A stretch of 44,537 bases of DNA, taken from positions 1 through 44,537 of the forward strand of contig CACJWK010000020.1 in NCBI GenBank assembly GCA_902597095.1, read 5' to 3'. Positions 9,672-19,271 of the stretch are shown here, piece after piece. A program made the position numbers and the translations under genes. The notes beneath the pieces are model-generated. The model searched no databases. It worked only from the letters and a program-made list of their open reading frames with translations, and was not told the DNA's origin. How positions within the stretch are numbered: the stretch's first letter is position 1; every line of letters starts with the position of its first letter. This stretch comes from an uncultured Pseudohongiella sp. GTDB lineage: Bacteria > Pseudomonadota > Gammaproteobacteria > Pseudomonadales > Pseudohongiellaceae.

Positions 9672-10233
9672 CCTGGCCATTACCGACGGTCTGCTGAGTC
9701 TAGTTGCCGCGGCGGCGGTAGCCACCACCAGACTGCCGCTGGCGTTTCGCATGGGGTCGGCGCTACTTGCCGTCACCGCAGGCCTGGGGGTTCTGAGATT
9801 CAGCGACTTGCTGCCGCTGCCCACGCTGCACGGTTTCTTCTCAACTTTCAGTGCCTCTTCCGCCTTTCTGCTGATGGCAGTCAGCACCATCTGGATAAAC
9901 AGTGCCGGAGCCACCCGGGCCAAGTATGCTTCGATCCTGCTGATCGTTTCAGGTGCTGTTGGATTCGTGATGGTAGATTTGTTCGAACTGACTCGGTTCG
10001 GACAAGTTGTGGCAGTGCTGTGCGCACTACAGATTATCGTTTACGCAGCCAGACACAAACTGCTGAGTGCATTAGTGGGCGCGGTCGCACTGGAATTAGG
10101 GTTCATCCTGTTTGCGACAGGTCAGCATGTTCCGAACCTGCTGCAGCCGGGCGACTTTCTCCATCTGCTGACTGCGGCTGGCCTTGCGCTGCTAGTGTGG
10201 TATCACCAGCACGCGCCGCACGCCAGCCCGTAA
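9664..10233 (+). CDS. Small polytopic membrane protein of unknown function
   Basis: A 189-residue protein that is almost entirely hydrophobic, with about six predicted transmembrane segments (LLSLVAAAAVA, SALLAVTAGLGV, AFLLMAVSTIWI, SILLIVSGAVGFVMV, VVAVLCALQIIVYA, LLTAAGLALLVW). A conserved-looking LQPGDFLHLL stretch lies near the C-terminus. I do not assign a family with confidence; the layout recalls small seven-helix membrane proteins found beside lipid-modifying enzymes. The ATG at 9664 lies inside the end of the desaturase-family gene (8-bp overlap), which indicates coupling and a possible role with that enzyme. The frame is open further upstream, but that part is antisense-like and poor in membrane sequence. 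Confidence 0.65.
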   Translation: MTSLAITDGLLSLVAAAAVATTRLPLAFRMGSALLAVTAGLGVLRFSDLLPLPTLHGFFSTFSASSAFLLMAVSTIWINSAGATRAKYASILLIVSGAVGFVMVDLFELTRFGQVVAVLCALQIIVYAARHKLLSALVGAVALELGFILFATGQHVPNLLQPGDFLHLLTAAGLALLVWYHQHAPHASP

Positions 10234-10266
10234 CGATCACGCCAGCACCCACGCGCCCGCCACGGT

Positions 10267-12300
10267 TCAGCGGCTGTTTCGATTCTGAATGCCGCGGTTA
10301 AGAGTGCGAACATGCTCGGCAATCGCCCTAATCTCGGCTGGCTCAAACGTTTGTCCGAACGATGGCATGTTATTCTGGCCATTGGTAATAATGCTGGCCA
10401 CGTAGTCTGTCGAAAAGGCAGCAAGGCCTTCCAGAGGCATGCCGTTATGACCGCCCTCGCCCCGAAGTCCATGACAGAAGACGCAGGTGCTTCGATACAG
10501 ACCAAGTCCTTCTGTGTTGGCCTGCGGTGGTGTCACCTTTTCCAGTGCGATCGCCGTTTCCTCACCCTCTTCCAGCAGCTTGAACATCCAGATGCTGTCA
10601 CCCCGTGCAGAGCCGGCCAGCAAATTGCCGGCAGACAGAACTGTCACATATTGCTCGCCATTATGTTCAAAAACAGTCGGGGGCGCATTGACGCCGGCAT
10701 CGGTCATGAACTCCCAGAGCTTCTGACCGGTCGCGGCATCCATGGCGGTAAACCGCCCGTCATTGCGTCCTGCGAACAACAGATTCCCCGCAGTTGCGAC
10801 CAGTCCACTGTAGCAACGTCCCGGCCAACGCTGCGACCACAGGCGTTTGTTGGTTCGCAGGTCCATGGCCGCGACAATTCCGGTGACCGCAATGGGAGCA
10901 AAGCGCATGTTGCCGCCGGTGTAGCGATCACCCGGCTCGGCTGAATCGGTATCTGCATTGGTTGTGTAGGCCGCTTGGCGATCACCTGCGCAGACATAAA
11001 TCACGCCCTTGTTCGGATCAACGGCACTCGGTGGCCAATTCGCTTCCCCCCGCCGAAGCAGCACCGGGTCATCCCAGAAAGGCGTGAAAATATCGCCGTC
11101 GTTCACCATGCGAAATCCTTCCGGGGCGATATCAAGTGTATGCGTCACGAACGCATCACCGACCGGATAGGGCTGGGTCGCGGCGGTAGCCTGTCGATCT
11201 TCTTGCGGAACGGGGCGCTCTTCGATGCCGACCAGTGGCTCTCCGGTGATCCGGTCAAGGATATACACCCAGCCCGTCTTGCCCGCCTGTGCAAGTCCTT
11301 TTCTCAGAACGCCCTCATACTCAAGGTCAAACAGGACAACAGGATTCGGCGCATCGAAATCCCAGATGTCGTGGTGAACCTGCTGGAAGTGCCAGCGGTA
11401 TTCACCAGAATAGGCGTCAAGGGCAACAATCGAGGCTGTAAACAGATTATCACCGGGCCTGATTGCGCCGTTGTAGTCAGGCCCAGGATTACCGGTCGAG
11501 AAGTAAATCAGACCCAGTTCAGGATCCACCGCTGGCGTGTGCCAGACTGTACCACCGCCGGTTTCCCAGGCATCACTGTCGTCAGGCCAGGTATCCGAAC
11601 CAAGTTCGCCCGGTGCCGGCACGGTATAAAACGTCCAGAGCAGAAAGCCATCCGCGGCATCGTAAGCCTTAACCCGACCCCGCGCAGCGAACTCAGCGCC
11701 AGCGAATCCGCTGATGACCATGCCGTCAAAGTACAACGGCGCGCTGGTGATGGTGTAGCCCTCCTCCCAGCTTTCCGCCTGAATCGACCACACCTGCTCT
11801 CCGGTTTCGGCATCGAGTGCCTTCAGCAAACCATCGAGCTGGCCCACAAAAATCTTGTCTTCGCCATACCCCACGCCCCGACTTGTCCAGCCACAGCAAA
11901 TAGTTGAGATTTCACTGCTGAGTTGCGCTTCATTCGACCAGAGCATTTCTCCGGTCTCGACGCTGAGCGCGAAGACATCATCGGCACCGGTGATGACGTA
12001 CATGATACCGTCAATGATCAGAGGCTGTGCTTCACCCGAGTATTTCGCTTCCAGACCTGAACCATTCAGGTGTGTGCGCCAGACCGGCCCCAGTCGACCG
12101 ACGTTGTCGGTGTTAATCTGATCAAGCGGAGAAAAATTCCTGTTGTACAGATCTCCCCCGTTGGTCAGCCATTCGGTTACCGGCAGCTGCATCAGGGCAT
12201 CGGCATCCGGTCGCACCTGCGAAAATTCAGCGGTCTGGCCCTGCGCGGACAGCAATATGACGCAGGTCAGTGCGAGAGTGTTGCGGCGTGAGAATCTCAT
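10267..12300 (-). CDS. PQQ-dependent dehydrogenase with C-terminal cytochrome c (quinohaemoprotein type)
   Basis: A 677-residue periplasmic quinoprotein dehydrogenase that would oxidise an alcohol or aldehyde and pass electrons through its own haem. The ATG at 12300 follows AGGGACAAGAC and opens with a signal peptide (MRFSRRNTLALTCVILLSAQG). The eight-bladed propeller has repeated tryptophan-docking motifs (GEMLWSNE, GEQVWSIQ, GQKLWEF), the vicinal Cys135-Cys136 pair that caps PQQ, and the HDIWDFDAPNP strand with the likely catalytic Asp. A cytochrome c domain follows with CVFCH (606-610) and Met645 as probable axial ligand. No PQQ biosynthesis genes lie in the window. The next gene upstream is divergent, so the 170-bp gap at 12301-12469 should hold both promoters. 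Confidence 0.9.
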   Translation of the reverse strand: MRFSRRNTLALTCVILLSAQGQTAEFSQVRPDADALMQLPVTEWLTNGGDLYNRNFSPLDQINTDNVGRLGPVWRTHLNGSGLEAKYSGEAQPLIIDGIMYVITGADDVFALSVETGEMLWSNEAQLSSEISTICCGWTSRGVGYGEDKIFVGQLDGLLKALDAETGEQVWSIQAESWEEGYTITSAPLYFDGMVISGFAGAEFAARGRVKAYDAADGFLLWTFYTVPAPGELGSDTWPDDSDAWETGGGTVWHTPAVDPELGLIYFSTGNPGPDYNGAIRPGDNLFTASIVALDAYSGEYRWHFQQVHHDIWDFDAPNPVVLFDLEYEGVLRKGLAQAGKTGWVYILDRITGEPLVGIEERPVPQEDRQATAATQPYPVGDAFVTHTLDIAPEGFRMVNDGDIFTPFWDDPVLLRRGEANWPPSAVDPNKGVIYVCAGDRQAAYTTNADTDSAEPGDRYTGGNMRFAPIAVTGIVAAMDLRTNKRLWSQRWPGRCYSGLVATAGNLLFAGRNDGRFTAMDAATGQKLWEFMTDAGVNAPPTVFEHNGEQYVTVLSAGNLLAGSARGDSIWMFKLLEEGEETAIALEKVTPPQANTEGLGLYRSTCVFCHGLRGEGGHNGMPLEGLAAFSTDYVASIITNGQNNMPSFGQTFEPAEIRAIAEHVRTLNRGIQNRNSR

Positions 12301-12469
12301 GTCTTGTCCCTGTCGAAGAAAGTCCTGAAAACGGTAGTGGCTGGAGATCGATCCTCTGCCCGGCCCACAGGCTGGTGTCGGTCCCGGCAAGCTGGAGCAT
12401 TTCGTCTCACGTCCAGATCAATTAACATGCCATCCATTATTGACCAGACTTTACCGCGAAGGTGACTCC

Positions 12470-14539
12470 ATGCGCCACCCCAGCCTCCAGACTCTGCTGG
12501 TCCTGCTGAGCCTGACAAGCCTAGCACAGAGCAGCTACGCGCAGATTGCTGCGGAGCCTTCCCCGTTTACATCCGATAACCCCAACGCGGTGGTGCCGGG
12601 TGAATTGTTCACCGAACCGCCCACGCTTATCAATCTTGGTTTTGAGTGGTTGATCCAGGGCGATGAGAATCGCAATGCCCGGGTCGAGGTGTGGTATCGA
12701 AAGACCGGGGAAGCAACTTGGCAAGATGCCCTATCCATGCTGAGAATGAATGGCGAGCGCATCTACAGTGAGTCCCGACTCGACGTAATCACGCCCAACA
12801 TGTTTGCCGGCAGTGTACTGAACCTGGATCCGAACACCCCTTATGAAGTGAAGTTCAGTATCCGTGATCCCGACGGTGTAGTAGGTAACCCTGAACGGCT
12901 TGCCACCGTGAGCACCCGCGCCGAGCCGGGACCCTACAAGGGCGGTCGGGAATTCCATGTCTATCCGCATGGCTATGCGGGTGAGAAACAGGAGCCGGCC
13001 TTTGAAGGACTCATGTGCGCCTACAATTACTGGTGCGCCGGCACCGACTGGGCAACCTCGGGCCGACCCAGGGTGCGGGCCGGTGACAAGATCATCGTGC
13101 ACGCAGGGACCTACCAGTACAACCGTTACGAGTACACCAATGATGCAACGGTGAATCGAACAACCCCGCTCGACGGAACCTATTACCTGACCGCAGATGG
13201 CACGGCCGAGCGACCCATTGCCATCCTAGCTGCCGGTGATGGCGAGGTGATCTTCGACGGCAACGGCAATTACGCGCTGTTTGACGTACGCGCTGCCGAT
13301 CACACCTATTTTGAAGGCATCACTTTCAGGAATTCAGAGATTGCTATTCTGGCAGGCACTCAGTTCATTGCAGGCGCTAAGGGGCTGACCGTAAAGCGCA
13401 GTCGCTTCGAAGACGTCGGTGCCGGCGTCTTCACCAATTACTCCGGTTCCCGCGGCTTTTATATTGCCGACAGTCATTTTGTTGGCAGGAATGATCCGGA
13501 CCATCTCATCGGCTGGCGTGGCGAGCTGTGGGCGCAGTTCGAAGGGGTGGACAATCAGATCTTCCCTCCGCCAATGCGCTCGTATGTCGCGGTCAAACTT
13601 TACGGCCCGGGTCACATTGTGGCCCATAACTATATCGCCAACTTTCATGATGGCATCAACATAGAAACCTACGGCAACCCGGACGGTTCGACGCCCTCGG
13701 GCCCGGATATCCCGGACGGACCCAAATATCCAACTCGGGATTACTGGGACCGACGCCCGGTGGCAATAGATTTCTACGGCAATTACATCACCAATAGCCA
13801 TGACAATCCGATTGAAGCTGACGGCGGGATGCACAACATACGCATCATGAACAATATGCTGATCAATCATCCCTCTCATGCCTTCTGTAATCAGCCTGCA
13901 TTAGGAGGGCCTGTCTACTGGATCAGGAATATTGCCTATCACCTGCCCGGCGGCTCAACGCGCATCACAGCCGGCTCCGCGGGTGTGGTGTTTTACAACA
14001 ACACCATTCTTTCAGAAACGTCCGTCGCAGGCGCCTCAAATGTCCACTGGAGAAACAATCTTTTTTTGGGTCAGGAGTCACAGGATATGATCTTCAGCGT
14101 GACATCGCTGACTGATTCGTCCAGCTCTGACTTCAACGGCTTTCGTCCGAACCCTGCCGCGGCGGCTGCGTTTTCATGGCGCTCACCCTCGTCTAACTCT
14201 CTCGCGGACATTTCCGATCCAGATTACGAAGCGCAACTGCAGACCATTGAGGCGGCCACTCTGGCAGAGTATTCGTCACTCACAGGGCAAGACCGCAACA
14301 GTATCTTGGTGGATTACAACATTTTCGTGAACGTTCCCAGACTGAGTGTGAAAAATATAGATTCTCTTCAAACCCTCTATGAAGCAGATTCACTCGACTT
14401 TAGATTAAATGAGGGGGCTAATGCCGTAGACAGCGGCATGAACTTGCCGACCATAACCGATGGCTTCTCAGGTGAGTCTCCAGACTTGGGTGCGCTGGAA
14501 TTTGGAGAATTGAGACCTTTATATGGTCCTCGACCGTGA
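12470..14539 (+). CDS. Secreted parallel beta-helix repeat protein
   Basis: A 689-residue exported protein. The start at 12470 is preceded by GAAGGTGA and followed by a signal peptide ending at about SSYAQ. Residues 30-140 look like a fibronectin-type beta-sandwich (VEVWYRKTGEATW, LDPNTPYEVKFSI). The remainder is a right-handed beta-helix with short stacked strands such as VIFDGNGNYALFDV, TYFEGITFRNSEIAI, GLTVKRSRFEDVGAG, IRIMNNMLIN and VVFYNNTIL, ending in DLGALEFGELRPLYG, a common tail of such proteins. Proteins of this kind often bind or cleave acidic polysaccharides, but no lyase catalytic set is evident and no substrate can be assigned. It is divergent from the PQQ dehydrogenase. Confidence 0.8.
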   Translation: MRHPSLQTLLVLLSLTSLAQSSYAQIAAEPSPFTSDNPNAVVPGELFTEPPTLINLGFEWLIQGDENRNARVEVWYRKTGEATWQDALSMLRMNGERIYSESRLDVITPNMFAGSVLNLDPNTPYEVKFSIRDPDGVVGNPERLATVSTRAEPGPYKGGREFHVYPHGYAGEKQEPAFEGLMCAYNYWCAGTDWATSGRPRVRAGDKIIVHAGTYQYNRYEYTNDATVNRTTPLDGTYYLTADGTAERPIAILAAGDGEVIFDGNGNYALFDVRAADHTYFEGITFRNSEIAILAGTQFIAGAKGLTVKRSRFEDVGAGVFTNYSGSRGFYIADSHFVGRNDPDHLIGWRGELWAQFEGVDNQIFPPPMRSYVAVKLYGPGHIVAHNYIANFHDGINIETYGNPDGSTPSGPDIPDGPKYPTRDYWDRRPVAIDFYGNYITNSHDNPIEADGGMHNIRIMNNMLINHPSHAFCNQPALGGPVYWIRNIAYHLPGGSTRITAGSAGVVFYNNTILSETSVAGASNVHWRNNLFLGQESQDMIFSVTSLTDSSSSDFNGFRPNPAAAAAFSWRSPSSNSLADISDPDYEAQLQTIEAATLAEYSSLTGQDRNSILVDYNIFVNVPRLSVKNIDSLQTLYEADSLDFRLNEGANAVDSGMNLPTITDGFSGESPDLGALEFGELRPLYGPRP

Positions 14540-14731
14540 TGCGGTAAGGTCATGAGCGGCTCTGAGATTTCCAGGCTCCACAACAGAATTCGGCTACTAT
14601 ACTAAGTGGAGGCGAACACAACTGCCAGACGCCTCGAAGTATTGAAGAATACAGGATCCATCACGTTATGTGTAAGCGGTCAAAATAGTTTAGGCGCAAA
14701 GCCAATAACATGAAATTAGTGTAAGGGCATT

Positions 14732-15940
14732 TTGCCGCAGCAAGGGCCAGCAACCGATGCCACACAACCCCACTGGGCGGTCAACCGAATGATAGATGAT
14801 GGCTTCGTTTTCCTGACAGCAATCGTGATCTTATGTGCATCACTGCTGGCGATGGAACGGGCTTTCACTGTCAGGCTGTTTACCTGGTTCCCTCCAATTG
14901 TGCTGATTATGTTCGGTGCGATGCTTGGATATACCTTTGGCATCTGGGAGTTCACCGAATCGGTCCGGGCAACCAGAGAATCAACCCGGGATTTGATGAT
15001 TCCGATGATGCTGTTTCTGATGTCGCTCAAATTCAGTTTCACGGAACTGGAAAAACTTGGCGTTAGGACGATACTGCTTTGTCTAGTGTCCGCCGCGACC
15101 ATCGTCGCTGGCTTTGTGATTACCCATTTGCTTATGCGCAGTTTTCTGGGGGAAGAGAGCAGCCAAACGTTTGGCGTCATGGCCGCAGGCTGGACCGGGG
15201 GCACCCAGAATTTTGTTGCCGTCAAGGAGGCGCTGCAGGTGACTGACAGTGCCATGAGCTATACGCTGCTGATGGGCGCCCTGTGCTACTCGGTGTGGCT
15301 GGTGGTTGTCATGGCGATGAAGCCGCATCGGCGGGCAATCAACCAAAAGCTCGGCGTGGAGACAGCAGCAGATAAGACCATATACCGTGCACCGGAGCCA
15401 GAGCGGGAACGGATTGATGCCTCCGCGCTGATGAGCTGTCTTGGCATCTCACTGCTGGCAGCCTCTGTCAGCACCTCTCTGGGATCAAAACTTGCGTCAC
15501 TCGGACTCTCTTCAGCCATGTTATGGACAGTGATTCTGTCCACCGCTCTGGGCACTCTTGCCGCACATACTCCGTTGAGAAAATTGCCTGCCGCAGAAGA
15601 ATTTTCGGGAGTTATGCTGTATATCATCGTTGCTCTGATCGGAGCTGAGGTGAGCCTGACTGCCATTCTGGATGCACCGTTCTATATTCTGTCCGGCTTT
15701 TTCATACTCGGCCTGCACGGCGTTGCCATGATTGCAGCGGCAAAAATTCTCAAGATCGATATCGCCCTGGCGGCAATTGCCTCAGTCGCGAATATCGGCA
15801 GCGCACCGTCTGCCACGGTGGTTGCCGCCACCTTTGAACAACGGCTTATCCCGACAGCGATCCTGATGTCACTGCTCGGCTCACTGCTGGGTTCATTCCT
15901 TGGCCTGCTCACAGCGCAAGTGCTTCTCCGGCTGAGCTGA
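14732..15940 (+). CDS. DUF819-family (YjcL-like) integral membrane protein
   Basis: A protein of up to 402 residues with about ten to twelve hydrophobic helices and the family features DLMIPMMLFLMSLKFSFTEL, GGTQNFVAVKEAL and a terminal ANIGSAPSATVVAATF motif next to SLLGSLLGSFLGL. DUF819 proteins resemble transporters of the bile acid/sodium symporter type fold; substrates are unknown. The start is uncertain. TTG at 14732 has AAGGG a few bases upstream, while ATG at 14789 gives a shorter N-terminus just before the first membrane helix and lacks a clear ribosome site. Plus-strand genes on both sides are separated by about 190 and 265 bp, so it is probably monocistronic. Confidence 0.8.
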   Translation: MPQQGPATDATQPHWAVNRMIDDGFVFLTAIVILCASLLAMERAFTVRLFTWFPPIVLIMFGAMLGYTFGIWEFTESVRATRESTRDLMIPMMLFLMSLKFSFTELEKLGVRTILLCLVSAATIVAGFVITHLLMRSFLGEESSQTFGVMAAGWTGGTQNFVAVKEALQVTDSAMSYTLLMGALCYSVWLVVVMAMKPHRRAINQKLGVETAADKTIYRAPEPERERIDASALMSCLGISLLAASVSTSLGSKLASLGLSSAMLWTVILSTALGTLAAHTPLRKLPAAEEFSGVMLYIIVALIGAEVSLTAILDAPFYILSGFFILGLHGVAMIAAAKILKIDIALAAIASVANIGSAPSATVVAATFEQRLIPTAILMSLLGSLLGSFLGLLTAQVLLRLS

Positions 15941-16204
15941 ATAAGCGCCTGATTCCGGTCTAACCATAGACAGTTGTAACATTGCCTTTGGCGCGCCCCT
16001 GCATCTGCGCAAGCCGGCGCGTGGTCAGCAGACCGCATCCTTGAGTTGTCTGTCACGCCCGCGTCGGACTATGCTAAGGTAAGGCAAAAACACGCTCGAG
16101 TTGATCAGGCCGCATCGCGCGCTGGTGCAAAGCGACAGCAGGTTAGAGGGAATCAATTTCAGGGGGCATTCGCCTCGGGCCTGTATCAGAAAGGAGACGA
16201 CGAA

Positions 16205-17626
16205 GTGACAGACATCATCAGAATACTCACGCGGATTTCTCTCGGGCTGCTCATCACACATTCGGCGGTCGTCCTGGCGAATGGTCTGAGCTACACGTCC
16301 CTGGACGAATATGTAAACACCGCAGACGAGAATTATGCCTTTACCGTTGCCGACACCGTTGCGGGGCCGGGATACAGGACACTGATAATAGAAATGACTT
16401 CTCAGCAATGGCTGACCGAGGCCGAAGTCAACGACCCCATCTGGCAACACTATATGACAGTGACCATTCCGGATACTATCAACAGCAGCATTGCTTTTCT
16501 GTACATCACCGGAGGCAGCAAGTCGAACAGTCTGCCCGAGACGGCGCCAGAAAGCGATATCACCCGGGCACTCAGAACCCAGACCGTCGTAAGCACGCTA
16601 TATATGGTGCCGAATCAACCTCTTCGCTTTGTTGACAGCCCCGATATTCGGCGGACCGAAGACTCGATCATCGCTTACACCTGGGACAAGTACTTGCGCA
16701 CCGGTGATGAAAAGTGGCCTCTGAGGTTGCCCATGACTAAATCTGCCGTCAGGGCCATGGATACAGTCACCTCTGCGGTGTCGAGCACATTAGACAACGC
16801 ACTGACCGTGGACAAGTTTGTTGTCGCAGGCGGTTCAAAGCGCGGCTGGACTACCTGGACAACCGCAATCGTAGATCCTAGAGTGATTGCTATCGCACCG
16901 ATTGTAATCGACATGCTCAATGTCAGTGATTCTTTCAAGCATCACTACTCCGTGTACGGAGCCTATTCGCTGGCCGTTATCGATTATGTCACCAGCGGTG
17001 TGGTCAACTGGATAGACACGCCCGAATGGGATGAATTGATGGATATGGTTGAACCCTATGAATACCGGGACCGGCTCACCTTACCCAAATATATCCTGAA
17101 CTCTACGGGAGACGAGTTTTTCCTGCCCGATTCATGGCAATTTTATTGGGACGACCTTGTCGGGGAGAAGCACTTACGATATGTGCCCAACTCCAATCAC
17201 AGCATGAGCGATACCGATGTGATCGACAGCCTTGACTCTTGGTACCACTCTGTCGTCTACAACGTGCCACTACCGCGCTATTCGTGGCGCGTTTCCGACA
17301 CAGGAACCATTACCCTGTTCTCACTGGACGAGCCGATAAAAGTCCTGCTCTGGCAGGCTAGTAACGAATCCGAGAGAAATTTTACTCAGGCAAAAATCGG
17401 CCGCGCATACAGCAGCACTGAAATCCGTGCAACGGCCCCCGGAGTCTATGAAATCCAGATGGAACAGCCCGCTTCAGGGTACGTGGCCTACTACCTCGAA
17501 GCCGAGTATGAAAGCGGCATCGCCGGTGTTCCGTTCAAGTTTAGCTCTGGTACTAAAGTGATTCCAGATACATACGAATATGAGTGGAAAAAAGCTTCCG
17601 AGGAGTCTAGAACACGCGATCCGTAG
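16205..17626 (+). CDS. PhoPQ-activated pathogenicity-related (PqaA-type) secreted hydrolase-like protein
   Basis: A 473-residue protein with the alpha/beta-hydrolase fold of the PqaA family. The GTG at 16205 has AAAGGAG about nine bases upstream and begins a signal peptide (TDIIRILTRISLGLLITHSAVVLA), so it is preferred over the longer open frame from 16046. Hallmarks are the nucleophile elbow VAGGSKRGWTTW, APIVIDMLN after it, the acid-bearing NSTGDEFFLPDSWQFYWDDL and the His segment YVPNSNHSM, which together could form a Ser-Asp-His triad. The C-terminal 100 residues form a beta-sandwich. The family is named from a PhoPQ-regulated Salmonella gene, but its activity is poorly defined and nothing here indicates pathogenicity. 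Confidence 0.85.
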   Translation: MTDIIRILTRISLGLLITHSAVVLANGLSYTSLDEYVNTADENYAFTVADTVAGPGYRTLIIEMTSQQWLTEAEVNDPIWQHYMTVTIPDTINSSIAFLYITGGSKSNSLPETAPESDITRALRTQTVVSTLYMVPNQPLRFVDSPDIRRTEDSIIAYTWDKYLRTGDEKWPLRLPMTKSAVRAMDTVTSAVSSTLDNALTVDKFVVAGGSKRGWTTWTTAIVDPRVIAIAPIVIDMLNVSDSFKHHYSVYGAYSLAVIDYVTSGVVNWIDTPEWDELMDMVEPYEYRDRLTLPKYILNSTGDEFFLPDSWQFYWDDLVGEKHLRYVPNSNHSMSDTDVIDSLDSWYHSVVYNVPLPRYSWRVSDTGTITLFSLDEPIKVLLWQASNESERNFTQAKIGRAYSSTEIRATAPGVYEIQMEQPASGYVAYYLEAEYESGIAGVPFKFSSGTKVIPDTYEYEWKKASEESRTRDP

Positions 17627-17704
17627 CATGCTTATCTATTATTGCTTGCCACTATCATTTTAAAACAATCGGTCGACGGTAAAGGTTATTACAGGAAATA
17701 ATCA

Positions 17705-18700
17705 GTGATCACTTTAGAGTTTTTTACAGAGAATGAAAGTCTGCTAAGTGCCCTTGCCGCACTCGCCGTGATTGTTGGCTTTTTTGCCACAGCAGGAAAG
17801 AATTTCATCGCTCGGATGTCAAAACCCACAAAGCCTGGCGGTCTCTCGGAGCGGCTCACTCTGGCTGAGCTGAGCGCCCCATCCCCCCATCCCATCAATT
17901 ACGGAAGCTCTGGAGGGATAAATATAGCGTATTCGGTATTCGGTAAAGAAAATCCAACGCTGATAGTAACTCCAGGCATCATTTCCAATCTCCATGTTTC
18001 ATCTAATTTGCCTCCGATCAAAGATTCGATGGATGGGCTTGCTCGTTTCGCAAAAGTTATAAACTTCGATAAACGAGGCCAAGGATTGTCCGATCCAACA
18101 AGCTCTGTTGCTACAATGGAAGATAGGGTCAGTGACATCGAGTGTGTGGCTGATGCTTCTGGCTCAGATAGCTTTTTCTTAATGGGCATATCGGAAGGTG
18201 GCCCAATGAGCATTAAGTATGCTGTGGAAAATCCTCATCGGGTTCGCGGGTTGATTTTATTCGGAACAACACCGAAGTTCTCACGATCCGATGACTTCCC
18301 AATGGGGTTTTCAAACAAGACTCTCGATGGGCTTGCCGACTCATGGGGCAGAGGAAACGGCAGACATATCTTGTTCCCCAGTATAAGCGCCGAAACTATT
18401 AATGATGAGACTTATCGCGGGTTCGAAAAATTACTTGCAGACAAGAGATCGATGATCCAGATTGTCGAATACATGAAGACGCTAGATGTAAGGCCATTAC
18501 TTTCAAAAATTACTTGTCCTACTTTAATCGTGCACTTTACTGGAGATCTCGCGGTTCCGATTCGAATGGGGAGGTTCTTGCATTCCAATATTCCCAACTC
18601 AGAATTCATAGAATTAGACGGAGTTGATCATTGTGATCTTGCAAGGAGCCGCAACGGCGTCGCGAGTATCAAAGCGTTTATCGAGTCTGTTGGATACTAG
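17705..18700 (+). CDS. Membrane-anchored alpha/beta hydrolase, cyclase-associated type
   Basis: A 331-residue protein with one N-terminal membrane helix (about 14-30), then an alpha/beta-hydrolase domain. The triad reads Ser163 in GISEGG, Asp281 in FTGDLAVP and His309 in DGVDHCD; FDKRGQGLSD marks strand 4. This domain closely resembles the hydrolase module fused to class III adenylate cyclases and to some response-regulator-type proteins, but here it stands alone without a cyclase domain. The GTG start at 17705 has AGGAAA upstream. Base composition is clearly AT-richer than its neighbours, with many AAA, ATT and TTT codons, and the 80 bp upstream are AT-rich too, suggesting separate ancestry. 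Its 3' end overlaps the convergent TetR pseudogene by 23 bp. Confidence 0.82.
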   Translation: MITLEFFTENESLLSALAALAVIVGFFATAGKNFIARMSKPTKPGGLSERLTLAELSAPSPHPINYGSSGGINIAYSVFGKENPTLIVTPGIISNLHVSSNLPPIKDSMDGLARFAKVINFDKRGQGLSDPTSSVATMEDRVSDIECVADASGSDSFFLMGISEGGPMSIKYAVENPHRVRGLILFGTTPKFSRSDDFPMGFSNKTLDGLADSWGRGNGRHILFPSISAETINDETYRGFEKLLADKRSMIQIVEYMKTLDVRPLLSKITCPTLIVHFTGDLAVPIRMGRFLHSNIPNSEFIELDGVDHCDLARSRNGVASIKAFIESVGY

Positions 18701-19271
18701 ATTCGCTTTCCACTAATTTTCGCATTGCATCGATAGTCTCTTTCAGCTGGCTTACATCCTCTGTCGAACGCCTGATAAGCAAAGAACCCTGGAGAGAATT
18801 GAAGATTACCCGGGACAAAGATTTCGGCGAGTGGATGAGCACGAGTTCGCCGCGTTCGACTCCCTCTCGCAAGAGCTCCTCAAGCCATCGCTGATGCGCT
18901 TCAATAAATTGCTTCACTTCAACGCGCATGACTTCCGGCAGAGCAGGTATCTCACCCGCGAGCGCGCCGCAAAGACATACTTTGTCCGGGGTGGAAGCTA
19001 AAAACAAATAGGGTTAGAAGTAGAACTCCAATGCATCCCAGGAGGACTTGGCGGGATCCTTGCTTATCTGTTGCAGTTGAGAGGAAAACGAGTCCCGGTA
19101 ACGACGTATGACGGCAACACCAAGTTCTGCTTTGGTGGGGAAATGGTGGATTATACTGGGCTTTCTGATGCCGACTTCAGAGGCAATGTCCTGGAAGCTC
19201 ATTGCCGAGAACCCCCCGGTCTGAATCAGCTCCTGACCGGCATCGAGAATCCTGTCTGCGGTTGCATTCAT
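18678..19271 (-). pseudogene. TetR-family regulator interrupted by an in-frame stop
   Basis: A full TetR repressor can be read in one frame from 19271 to 18678, except for a TAA at 19016-19014. The first part is the DNA-binding domain (ADRILDAGQELI, helix-turn-helix FQDIASEVGIRKPSIIHHFPTKAEL) up to SSWDALEFYF. After the stop the frame continues PYLFLASTPDKVCLCGALAGEIPALP and a normal ligand-binding C-terminus. A single C-to-T change from CAA would produce the stop. The start overlaps the stop of the upstream hydrolase as TGATG, so the two were translationally coupled. The stop leaves about 85 residues, enough for DNA binding but not for dimerisation or ligand sensing. A sequence error is the main alternative. 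Confidence 0.8.

Noticed and set aside
10975-11907. 310-codon open frame on the plus strand
   Set aside because: It is antisense to the PQQ dehydrogenase, whose motifs are all intact. The translation is rich in Arg, His and Ile without domains, as expected from the complement of a GC-rich gene.
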